From contig CM063284.1 of the NCBI GenBank assembly GCA_032173965.1, forward strand, positions 108,643,910-108,707,909: a stretch of 64,000 bases of DNA, read 5' to 3'. This DNA is from Sitta carolinensis (Eukaryota > Chordata > Aves > Passeriformes > Sittidae). The notes beneath the pieces were generated by a model. The model was not told the DNA's origin. It worked only from the letters and a program-made list of their open reading frames with translations, and ran no database searches. Shown piece by piece: positions 24,879-36,959 of the stretch (positions are counted from its first letter, which is position 1; each line of letters starts with the position of its first letter). The position numbers and the translations under genes were made by a program.

Positions 24879-27800
24879 TTTCTATATTCCCTCTTCCCAT
24901 TCTGAAAATTCCTTCTTTCCTCATACCCAAAGATTTGTGGGGATTTGTCCATTTGTATGACTATATCTGAACTCTCTATACAGCCTATCATGGTTGCTGG
25001 GAGAAAAGCAGACATTTCTAGAGAGAAATGTTTTGCCCAAAGTCTGATATCTAGAACGTGTCAGATATATCATGCTTACAAGAGTTTTCTCTCTACTAAT
25101 TATAAGCACATTTGGACATTGATCTCTAAGCAAAGGTATCTCCATTGTAGATAAATCTGAATTTCCACAAAAAGCCATTCCATTGTATAACAGTGAATTC
25201 CTCTCTGAACTAAAATACTTGGATATTTCCTAATGTCCTTCTTTTTTCACTTCCCAGTCTCCATAAACACTACCCAAGCAGTAAGAATATGCTACCACTC
25301 TTGCTTTATGGACATTGATTTCATAGATGCCTTTAAAATCTGTGTTTGAGGAGGTGTAGGATACTGAAATAAAGATATAATCCCTTCTCGTCCTACATGT
25401 AGACCTTGTGTTTAGTAGCAATTATTTGTCAGCCATAGGAATAATAATCCTAAATGTCAGAGAACGATACTTTGGTAACTCTTTGAACTTGAGTGTGGGA
25501 CCAGGTTTTAGCTTGATTTGAATGAAGATTAGATTTCTGGTCTCTAATGCCTTAGTTTGCACATAAAATATTTGTGCTGCAGAAGAAATATCCCTTTTAC
25601 TCAGTAATACACTTAGTCACTAAATCACAGCAAGACTTGACTCATTAAATACTTAGATGTTCTATTCATTATACATTGTGTTTTCTGCTGTTAATGCCTC
25701 TTTATTTCTGCATATTTGTAAATGTTCTCAGTTGTGTAATGGCTGCATATACTTTTTAGTTTCCAAAATAGAACATCAGTTGAAATGGTTATCGTTTGCA
25801 TAATTGGAATGGAAAATTTTATTTTAATGAAATAATTTATAAGTAAGAGCCTTTGAATGAGAACTTAATTGTTTTGTGGTACCACCTGGTAGGATGATCT
25901 GTTGCAGTAGTGCTAATGAGGATTTTTCAGGCTTCTGTGGCAGAAGAAGTATTAAAGCCCAGGATTCAGTAGATGAATCAGCTGTTAAACTACCAGCTTG
26001 ACAGTCTATCAAAACATTACAAGAAATTTATATTTCTCTAAGAAAAAAAGAAACAATGACACTTTTCTGATCTTTGGTTCCCACCATTTTATTTTGCATT
26101 CAGTCACTGAATTCTTCTGTGTTACTTGAAAGGGAAGCTTTAGAGCAGCCTTTAGGTTGAGTAAACAAAAAACATCCGTTTCAGTGTTAGGTGAATATAA
26201 TTACTTTCTCTTCTGTAAGAAACAATGCTACTGAAAAACACTTATCTCTTCCTATATTCTAGACAAGAAGATGACTCATGGATAGGACTTTCAAAAAAAT
26301 GTAGGTATTGTAGAAAGTTAGTCTGAATTTCTGGTATTTTGAAGTCAATGATTATGGGTATTCTTCTCAAAACATGTCAAATCTATTTCAAAACAGACTG
26401 CAGATTCTTAGGCTTAGATCTTTAAGAGATGAGAGATACCTCTGTAGGTAAATTAGGAACCAAGAAATTATCATAACTTCTAACTAGCTTCCTCTGTCTC
26501 CATAAAGCAACTACAGATCTGTGGGCTAGCATAAGTAATATCATGTAATGACTCATAAATCTTGAAAGTTTGACAACTATTAACATTCATCACTTTCGAG
26601 TACAAACTGGATTTTTTTCCTGATGTCCAGTGCTTGCAGTTAAACCATTGGCATCACAGAAGAAATGTCCATTTTGTTTTCTAATTCACTTTACTGTCAG
26701 ACCTGTATATTGAGTGAGACCAGATGTTTCTATTGCTCTGAGTATAGTTCTGTCATGATTTGAGATATTCCAAAGCTTTAAAGTGTGTTTTGGGTGCCAG
26801 AAGTGCCCTGAAATCAGTATGTAAATTCAGGATCTATAATCTGCCTCTCACCTAACATCTGAAATATCTGGTTCCTCAAGGATTTGAAAATTCTAGTTCT
26901 GAGGTTTAATCTCTCTTTGAAACCATCTTCCATGACTATTTGAGTCCTACTGAATACAAAAATTATGTTTCATGGAGATCCACCCAGTAAAATGGAACAA
27001 AATTACCTGGAGTGGAAATAGTGTGCAGTAAGGTTATCTTTTAGGAAGACCCATGATCTTGCAAGGATACATTATCACCTTTTAATCAGTCTCCTTTTTA
27101 CAGTAGTCTGTATTGAAAACCTCAAATTACTCAGTGATAAAATAAAATTATTACAATAAAGAATGTATTTATTACTTCTTATGAGTTTTTTAAGACACTG
27201 CTGCTATTGATGTAAATTTAGCTTTTTAAAATAAAATTGTTCAAATACATGTCAATCCTTCTTTTTGATGAAGAGATAGAACAATTAAAAAAAATGTTTT
27301 CTCTCTTGGAATAATTTTGCTTAAATATAAACTATGTCCATTTTGTCATGCTGAAAGAGTAGCTCAACTATGAGATATTTTCTTACTTTACAATCTCAGT
27401 CCTTGGATTGCAAAATTTTCTTCACTGCTTTTAACGCAAAACTTGCAGCTTAGACAATGAACTCACTAGAATATCAAGGCCAAATCATTTGTTAGGATTT
27501 TTCATCTGCCCATAGTTTATCTTAATCTTGCCTTTTGTGTTTAATAAAATGTTCTAAGGTGACAACATAAAAATATTACTGAACTAACTAAATTGTATAT
27601 GTACTAATTTTCTCATTACATGATCACAGGTACAACATAGACTTGGTGTGGAAGAAAAAGCAAGAAAATATAAAACTTAATTAATTGGACTTGCAGAGTC
27701 ATCACATTATTAAGTGGAAACAAGAAAACAGCAAGCTAAAGACTAAAAGCAAATGTTACCAAGTCCTTGAAAAGCAAAATACCTTTATAGTGTGACACCT

Positions 27801-28160
27801 TGTAAGTAAATTCTCTGTGAAGTGGAGATAATATGGATTTTTAGATATTTTTCTGCTTATTGGTACTGCACATGTTGCCACAGAAAACACCATCAATGGA
27901 AAAATATTAAATATATAAATTATATCAGCCTATTTCTTTCTGTCACTGTGGCTGCTTAACATCACTGGATTGAAGCACTTTTTTTTGTTTGCTTGCTCTA
28001 GTTTCTCTCTCTCTTTCTTTTTTTTTTTAATATATTTTTTTTTTATTCTTGGAAGCTGAGGCCAAATGCCTAGTTTCACACAAACTCCTGCTGAGAAATA
28101 TTTGTACTTTTGTTGTTTATTTTGTGTCATTTATTGTGAACATCCTGTATTTATTTTTTA
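24879..28160. other. Unannotated AT-rich DNA, no gene seen
   Basis: Open frames are at most 85 codons, on both strands, and unremarkable. A CT/T-rich tract lies at 28007-28044. No interspersed repeat was recognised. Confidence 0.5.
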
Positions 28161-28163
28161 CAG

Positions 28164-28230
28164 GAAGTTTCACTTCTTCAGGAGACTGCAGATGTGATAA
28201 GAGGGTGTTGATTTAAAAGCATAAGAGCGT
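28164..28230 (+). other. Splice-bounded non-coding candidate segment
   Basis: A pyrimidine-rich acceptor (TTATTTTTTACAG, ending 28163) is followed after 67 bases by a GTGAGTAAAA donor. All three frames contain stops, so if it is an exon it is non-coding or terminal. Such pairs arise by chance in T-rich DNA. Confidence 0.15.
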
Positions 28231-28239
28231 GTGAGTAAA

Positions 28240-31200
28240 AGTTTCAATAATTTTTTTTTTTACCATTTACAAGGATAACCAAATATATGTCAGTATTCCA
28301 TAAGAATTCTGTTCTATAAACCCAGTCTTGATGATGACTATATCATAAAATCATATTGCTTCAACCCCTGTTCTTAATACTCTGCTTCTGGCAGGAGAGT
28401 TAAATTTGTTACTTTATAACATAGATGAGAGCATTTTCCTAATTTTCAAGAGCTTCCCTCATTCTGAGGAGAATACAAAGGCTAAATTTTTGTTCCATTC
28501 ATAGCAAGAAGTGTTTTCTCCATCTGTTATTGCATGGTTATCTCTGAGCTGAGCAAAGTGGGATTGCAAGGCTGCACAAGTCACACTGTACTTCCTTGCT
28601 ATCAGGATAGTGAGGAAAAGATAGATTTAACCATGCTTACTACATTGTATCATTTGTATTTAGATTGAGATCCTTTTCAGTGGTGAAAAAGTTAAATCAA
28701 AGATTTCTGAAAAGAAATATTTCTTGTTTTGCTCAATTACTAATCTGAACTAAGTTCTCATACTTTTGTAGTTTATGAAATGGTTGCTGCAGATATTAAT
28801 ATTGAATAGGAAAGTATTAGTATGTATTCACAGTTATTACCTCCCATAATGATTTTTAACACTACAAAACTTCCCATTCATCACATGAATTAGGAGTTCA
28901 TGTAGAATAACAGAATATTAAGAAAGTTATTGTGTTTGTTCAAGGTTCATTTTTCAAAAGTACTGTTTACCTCACAGAAAGGATAGTCAGAAATACTTTA
29001 AATGAAGATTGTGTACCTAAATAATTAATAGAAGATGAACATGAATTGCTTCTATTCCTTATAAATTATTGACGTTTATTTATTTTGAAATATGTAAAAT
29101 ATAGCTATCCAGAAATCTAGGCATATTCAAAGGTCGTTTTGTTTGCAAAATTTATGTACAGGGTATCTTATGCCATTCCCTAAATGATCCTGAACAGAAA
29201 TTTTCTGATCTCCAGAGTAAGCTCCTTTTGCTACTGCCTCAATTTCTAATTCCTTTCGTTGGCATTTCATTCCACAGGAATAAATTAGAAACTTGAATGG
29301 AAGGACACTGAAATCGGAACCTAAGAGAACAAGTTCAAAGTGAAAAATTGAAAATTCATTTCTACATTAATACTAAACTTCCAAGAGTCTTAGCCCACAT
29401 GTTTCAGTTGGTGTGTATTTAGGCTGAGATAAAATACAAACTTATGGAGGATACTTTTCCTTCAGAGCTGTGTAGAATACTATATGACATATCACTAACA
29501 GCATTATGTCTGCAGATTTTATTCCTCCTGATTGCATTGGTGATCCTGAGTTTTTCTATCCCTTACCCTACTCTACATTGACTGCTGGAGGAGTCATCCT
29601 TGGTGAACAAAGCACATCTTGTAGTGTTTGCAGACTATACCCCACATTGGCTACTCTATACACGGGAAATAGGACATGATCTCATGGGGAATTTTTTGAA
29701 TGGATAGACCATGATTTGACAGGAATTAACCTAGTGGGCTCTTCTTAGTCATGAACATGATTTATATGAGCTGCTTCGAAAAGTCTCAGAGAAAGGCTAT
29801 GAAAACAAACAAAAAAATCAGCATTTCCTCTGTTCCTAATCTTCCTTACATTTTCTCATGGCATTATCAGATAAAGAAGTGATACATTCAGTGTCCTGGT
29901 ACTTTCCTGGAATGTAGGACAGCTGGGATTTACTTCTTCCTCTGTCAAAAAATACCACTCTTTAACCTTGGGCAACTTGTTCTTTGGGTATGTGTCTTCA
30001 TTTGCTGTTCTGTGCATGATATGCTCCTATAGAGACCATATATTGTCTTATAATATATGAGCACTGCTTACAATAAAAGAAAACTGAATAATGAAGTGTC
30101 TGTGGAATGATAAGCTTCTGACTTTTCTGACCTAGAACTGGAGGAGACTTTAAAAATCATACAAAAAAAATATCCATTTTGACCCATTCAGAAAGACAAT
30201 AGATTGAAGAATCTTTCAGACATTAGAGGAAAACAAGCAAGCTTATGGCATTTTTGTCCCGTTAAAAGCTTTATTTCCTTCCCTGTTTTGCACACACACA
30301 CACAGGGAATTGTACATGAGCCCAAGATATAAAAATAGCCAGTTTCTGTCTTTGATTGAGGGAGAAAGACACAAGCCAGATTTATTGGCTGTCTAGAGAC
30401 CTTATGTTCAGTTTTCTCTTGTCACATTCACACCAATTAAATGTGAGAGTTTATATGTTGTCCTATCTGTAAAAATGACAGCCAGATCCTTGTCTGGCTC
30501 ATTTAATTGTCTCTATGGAATAAGTTCCCCCACCCTGCTTTAGAAAAAAGTATTTCTTATAACTAGTATAAAACCTCTTGCCTGAATATTTTCGAGATAA
30601 GAAAGTTATTCAGGAAAAGTGATGTGTAAGAGATGATTGCATTCCTTTCTTTCAAGCTGGCACAAGTTTTAAAAATGGAATTGAGAAGCACACTAGTAAC
30701 TTGAAACACCATATATAATTCCTATAAAGACATATATCTTAGTGCTCAGGCTAGGTGGTGTTGCCAGCATACACAATTAAGTGACTGTTGCTACCTGGAA
30801 TGTGCAACAGAAATTGAAGGTCCAGTGAAGGCAAAAAGAAATGTTATAAAAAGCAAGATAAAAAAAATTCTCCAGGTGAAGCAGCTGATGCTCCTTTCTA
30901 CATGTATTTTACCCCAGTGTCATTGCAAGACTTCATTCTTCTGTTGCATCTACTTGAAATAAAAAATCTCTTAGGGTATTAGCCAACTACACCACAGTCA
31001 AGACAGATATTTAGTACATTTCCACATAAAGGAGAGCCTACATTGACTTTTCAATATTTTTAGCAGGATTTTGTCAAAATAGAAAAATCAACTGAAAAAT
31101 ATAAGGTATGAATACTGTTAAGTATTTTTTCATATTTTTTCTGACCAGAAAACTCATTAACTCAGAAACTGATATTTTGCTATAAAACTGGTTTCATAAG

Positions 31201-33780
31201 AATCTAGGGTATATGACAGCTCCATTACTCTTTAAAAATCAGAGTAAATATCAAAATATTTGGAAAATAGTACAAAATGTGGGATCTTTGCATGGAATAT
31301 TTACTACATAATCTTGTAATTTTAATTTCCATACAAAGTATTAGATCCACTTTTTAAAGCTGAAAAATAATCTGTGTTTTCATTAGAAGTACCCCTTATC
31401 AAACTCACTGTTGGATTTCTGTGTATGTAATATTATGCATTTTATTTTTTTTCTAATAATTCCATGTTTGGTGCTGATTTTCTCCTTCATAATTTAAAAT
31501 CCAGTCCTTTGTTATTCTGTGACCTCTACTGTGAAGAATACTGACCTAGCAGTCTGTTACTTGGTTACATGGTACTATAAAATGAAAACATCTAGATTGA
31601 TAATATGCCCAATGGAGATTTTTAAGAAACACTGTGCAAGTGTGCTAATGGTGTCAATGAAAATAATTTTATTTCCAATATTATTGAAGTCATATGCAGT
31701 AGCTGTTGAAAGTGTTATATTTTCTCTAGGATGGATGTTTTGTGAGATTCATAATAATGTCTTGATATGCATTCACTAGTATTTTATTCAGTTACTGTTT
31801 GCACCAGTTTCATAAGTACAGATGAAAATAGGTAAAGCTATCAGAACATATGTTGAAATACAAACATTATTGTTTATTGTGATTTTTTCATTATTGTTCT
31901 GTTAACTGGAAAATGTCTGCATTTCACCTCTTTTGTTGTTGTTGTTTGAAGGGAAAAATAATGAAATTCTGCACATCAAAATCACAATTTCTGTGTTTAA
32001 AAATATAAGGGATTTTTCTAGTATTAACTAGCAAAGTTTTACTGTAAGTCATTACTTTTAACATTTTGTCTAGCTTAAAACTTTTCCATCGTTTATGTTC
32101 ATATATCTGATACATAGACTAAGGTCTACTTTTCTTTTACAAATCCTTTCTGCTTTACTGAAGCAGAGAAGGGGGATGTCATGTCATCTCCAACTGCTAA
32201 GAATCATCTCTCTGCCAGTTGCAGTCATTGAGATCTGCTTGAAGTTAAAATAGATCTGTTCATTTTCTGACTAACACTCAGTACAGTTCAGTGAACTGCC
32301 AAACTGAGAAACAATTATAGAGGTCCTGGAGCAATGCAGTACATTTGCATCTTAGATTACTTTAAACATTTTAGCTCATTCTTTGGAGCAGTTTTCCACC
32401 AAATCAGCAGTACTCCAGCAGACAACTTAAACCTTTCTGGCACTTTCCACTTATGTTTATAAAGAAAGTTTTTGTTCAGATCATGGACCATTTCAGGAAG
32501 TAGACATTACCTTACAGTTTTATCCCAGGGTTTATTGATAACTTTGATATTGCATAATGATAATTTTAGGGGTTTTTTTAACTGTAGGTGTCCTGTTACC
32601 AGTAACTTCATTCTCTTATGAGTGGGGTGAGTTAAGAAAGATTCTTGCTTTTTCAGTGGCTTCCCTAAATTATTGATACTCATCCTTAAGTTCTCTGAAG
32701 AATATTGCCTCCATGTTAGACTTCTGTGATTTCATTGATGGAATATAATTTAAAGCATAGTGCCTGCCACAAAGCAGTGCAGCTTTTTAATGGTCATTAT
32801 CTAGTAATAAATGGTTATCTGAAAAAGGGAGAAAGTGTCAAGTGAACTGCCCCATATAATGGTTTTTCCTTTAGGTTTTGAAAACACCCCTCTGAGTTTT
32901 GAGGTGATATTTTTTTTTTTTCTACATTAGAAATATACAGGACTCTAACAGCAAGACAAAATATATTTTAATACCTATTTGTGGTGGTGACTGTATTATT
33001 ATAGTTAATGATGCATTCCTGATTTATTCCCTTACTGCAGTGAACAGTCATCTCCTTTTTTGATGGTGGTGACTACAGATATACAAAATTTATTTACAAA
33101 ATATAAAATATAGGAGGAATTGTCCAATTTTCAGTTTCTAGGGCCAAAGAAAAATCTATGTCTTATTCAGTGTAAAATACTTTGAAAACAAAGAGCTTTT
33201 CTTAATTTATGTCTTATATATTCAAAATTGTTCAAGGTAAAAAATTCAAATGTATTCTTTCTCATTGAGGGTTTTTCTTGGGTCTTTTTGTGCGTGTTAG
33301 TTCTTTGATTTTTGGTTGTTGTTGGTGGTGGTTTGGTTTGGTTTTTTTCTGAAAGACAATATTTTTGTTATCCATAAAACACAAAATTAATCTAATAGTT
33401 CCATGGATAATTTATATTGTCCAATATTAATAAATGAAGCTGACAAAACTAGACAGTCTAGACTTTAGAGTTTATCAGTAAGCAAAGCAATGTAGGAATT
33501 GGGCTATTCTGTAAAATCTTTGATAACCCACAATTTGACCAATTTGTGGATAATTAATGTATAGAAAGAGCTGGGCATGCCAGCTACATGCCAGTAACTT
33601 CTCACCATCCCCCCTGGCACAGCAACAGTTCACATTCCTGATATTAAGAATTAAATTGAAAGGGAATGGAAGGACTATGAAACCTCTACTTGCCTTGGTT
33701 AAGCCCTCAGTATTATCCTACATATTCTGATTACAAATATTACTTCACTCTTTTTTTATTATTTTTCTAATTTGCACCCA
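28240..33780. other. Unannotated AT-rich DNA, no gene seen
   Basis: Holds a (CA)7 run at 30291-30304 and a TTG/TGG/GGTTT low-complexity stretch at 33312-33347. The longest open frame is 86 codons (31519-31779 plus). No repeat family, RNA gene or exon was recognised. Confidence 0.5.
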
Positions 33781-33789
33781 TTCTAATTT

Positions 33790-34190
33790 ATTTTTTTTTC
33801 TCCTCTGCAGTCAGTTGTTTCTTCCTTATCTAAATCCTTCTTTCTGTTTGAAAACAGCCTGACTTTGCCAGCCAAGACAGATTTTTGGCAGTACTGTTGA
33901 AAGCCTGTGACCAGAAAAAGAAGTTGAAAGAAGTATCTTAAATGCTTTGACATTGGCACATTTTTGCCAGATCTTGAAGCAGATGATAAAATCACATGCT
34001 ATGTCTTTTTCTTTTCTTTGTTTTCTTTTTCTTTTTTTTTTTTTTCCTAATTTTTTCTGCAGCAATCATGCAGGTAAAAATCCAGACCCTAAACTGTTTA
34101 TTCTTCCCCTCCTCCCCCCATTGTTATTTTTTTGTTGTTGTTTTTTTTCATCCACCCTTCTCTTTTGTTTCTTTGTTTTTAAGAAACAGA
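33790..34190 (+). repeat. Pyrimidine-rich tracts with exon-like gaps
   Basis: Long T/C stretches at 33789-33808, 34003-34046 and 34115-34190 are separated by ordinary sequence. Each of the first two ends in CTGCAG, like splice acceptors. The second is followed by 11 bases (34063-34073) and a CAG/GTAAAA donor. Lys-rich and Phe-rich open frames here on both strands are composition products. Confidence 0.6.
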
Positions 34191-34309
34191 ACTGAATTCC
34201 AAGAAAAACAGCTCAAGCCTTTCACAATAAATTTCCCTTTCTTTCCAAGAGGGGATAGTAATTACAGACACTCATACCATCGACAAGAATGTCAAGCAGG
34301 ATAAGGATG

Positions 34310-36600
34310 ATTTTAGAAAAGTATATCAGTGAATAAAGGAAAAAGGAATAGAGTGAAATCCCTGCTTAATTCTTTACATCACAGTGTAACCCCCTTCAAC
34401 CATTTCTTGTTGCATTCCTTATAAGTTGTTTAAAAATTCCCATGTTCATTGTGTTCATGGGGCAAAACAGACTAAAGCCTCTGTATATCAGAGTTATTGC
34501 TCAGTATTGCATTAGATCACATTATCATATAAAGGGCTTTGTCTTTGTTAGTCTACTTAGTCCATGAGATTTCATATGTTACATTTCCATTTTGAATTTT
34601 CTGATTATGTTTTGAGTTTTGGATTTCTGAGTGAAATTCAGGTGAAGTGAACATCTGAGTACTGAAATAGCAGAGATCTCATTTACATCCCTTTAAAAAA
34701 AACCAAAACAAACTAGTTTTAGCTTTTTTTTTTATACTAATGTCTATCAAGAGAGTGGAAAATCCTTGAAAAATATTAGATTATATAATTTTTACATATG
34801 AATTTAAAGCTGGCTAGATATTAATTCAACACATGAACCCAAAATAAACAATCACAAAATAAAACTGAAAAGCTGGACTTCCACTCAGAATTCACATTAA
34901 TATCTGGAAGCATTCAGAGATATCTGAATATCTGAGGACCAGGTTCAGTCTGCTGTAAAAGACAAGAGCTCAGTGGATCTGACTGTTATGCCTTGCAAAC
35001 GCACTGAGTTGTCGCTGTAAAGAAATAAAATAAAAATAATCTTATGTCAGAAAATATTTTCAGTGCATATTCCTTTTTCCTAGGCATATATAAAATAATG
35101 ATTTTCATTAAAAAGAATGTCTCAAAATATGTTTTTAGATATTAAAAAAAACAACATAGTCTAATTACTAATTTGAAATAATATCTGCCTTTAGATATGC
35201 AAAAGTAACAGAAAGAGATTTTCAAATATGAAATAAAATTATTATTGAAATTAAAAGGTGGCTGATGAAAAATCTGAAGATGAATGATAGAGAGCTTTTT
35301 TCTAAACAGATTTTCTGGCAAAATTTTTATCGTCCTGAATGATATTAAAATCAGTCTTTTTCGGGCATCAGTTGGATTTGGAACAGAAAGATGTGTGAGC
35401 TGTAATTCTTTACTCAAATTTTGGGTAAAGATGAAGGAGGTGGTGACAGAAATTGTTGTCACTACAGCACATTATTAGCCAAAATAGCATTTCTAAATAA
35501 GGTGGATAAGCTAATTCCAGTTCATACCTGGGCACTATGTTTGAGCAAACTGTCTGGCATGGACCAAAACTTTCTCAGGAGGTTTTTTCCTAATGTTCTA
35601 CCTGTATGATGATAACTTTCCCTCTCCTGGTACACGTGGTCTGGCCCTGTCTGTTCAACCAGTATGAGTCTATCCATAGTGACAAAAAAATCTAAGGAGT
35701 TTTCAAAATATTCAAACGAAAAAGAAACCTTATATTTATGTATCTTCAAACTGCAGATAACTAACTATTTTAATCAGGTATTGAATCAGGTATTTTAATT
35801 TAAACATGTATCAAAAAAGAAGCATTGAGGGCACAGGCAACCATCTCACAACCTGAAGACTGCAGCTGCTGAACAAGGCTCCTCTTCTGAAGGAAAACTC
35901 AATATAAAAGACTGTCTAACATAAGGATGTGGGCACAGATAACAGCTAGCACCATTAATATATATTATCTCTTTTGTCTTTGTCCGTAAAAATGTCACTA
36001 GGATTATGCAGAGAATCTAACCTGGATGAATAGATTTGTTCTATCCTGCAGACATTTTTGGGTTCATAGTCCCACAATACTGCCAGCTGTTCTGCCACAA
36101 CATTTAACTTATTTCAAGGAAGATGGGCAAACATTTACAGTATATGACATTTTCTTGCTTATATGTCAATATTTACTCTGGGATTAAGCAAATACAACAT
36201 TCTGAACCAACAAGAATAAAACCAAACCAAACATATTTTTAAAGCATTGGCCATGATCATGACGTATAATGCTGAAGGAATCATAAATAAATTATTTTAA
36301 TTTCTCAGAAGCTTAGAATTGTAAAAACAGATAAACATTTTGGATATAAAATGACATGGAAGTTGTATAAACTTTTAGCCTGGCTTTAATAGCTAATAAT
36401 AGCTAATACAATACTTAAAGTACGACTTTGTAAAATTTTTAATAGGGTTTTCATGCCTAGTTTAACATCTTTTTTTAACAGAAGTTAAATAAGTTCATGT
36501 ATTTTTGGCAATGTTCTTTTATAATGTTCTTCCATAAAAGGACTATTTTTATAAATATATATATATATGCTTAAGTTGCCCACATAATCCTCACACTATT
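34310..36600. other. Unannotated DNA, possible very old CR1 remnant
   Basis: A segment at about 35575-35660, beginning GTTTTTTCCTAATGTTC, faintly resembles the complement of the CR1 segment that encodes the 3' region, but the match is too weak for a call. The remainder shows nothing recognisable. The (AT)n run at 36557-36568 is short. Confidence 0.4.
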
Positions 36601-36619
36601 CCTAATTTTCAAATAAACA

Positions 36620-36930
36620 TTCCAATCTGTTGTTCTGGGGACAATTATTGTGCTGCCAGCGGAATTTTCTCAATAGACAATAATAAGAGGAATGATTGGG
36701 AAACTCACTAAAAAGGATGTTTTATAGAAGAAGATATTTTCATGGTGTCTTATGTTTGCATCCAGTCACTGATGACCTAATAATGAAAGATGTTTAATAA
36801 ACTAGATTATATGTTTATTGTCAGGTTTTTTAATGCAGTCAATGACTTGTCTTTTATGAAGAACTCTAATATGAATATTATTACTCTATTTGTGATTTGC
36901 ATAATAGTAGTGCTTTATTGTAATTACATA
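36620..36930. promoter_or_regulatory. Candidate conserved regulatory element with SOX, POU and homeodomain-like sites
   Basis: ACAATTATTGT at 36641-36651 is a palindrome of two SOX-type ACAAT cores. An octamer ATTTGCAT, the POU-family site, lies at 36895-36902 and a TAATTA homeodomain core at 36921-36926. Developmental enhancers in gene deserts often look like this, but AT-rich DNA produces such motifs by chance, so the call rests on clustering alone. Confidence 0.2.
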
Positions 36931-36940
36931 CTCTAAGAAT

Positions 36941-36958
36941 ATATATATATATATATAT
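36941..36958. repeat. (AT)n microsatellite
   Basis: Nine AT units in tandem. Confidence 0.85.
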
Positions 36959-36959
36959 T

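Noticed and set aside
35500..35665. Possible ancient antisense CR1 fragment
   Set aside because: Only one short stretch (TTTTTTCCTAATGTTC) resembles CR1; the neighbouring segments do not align by eye.
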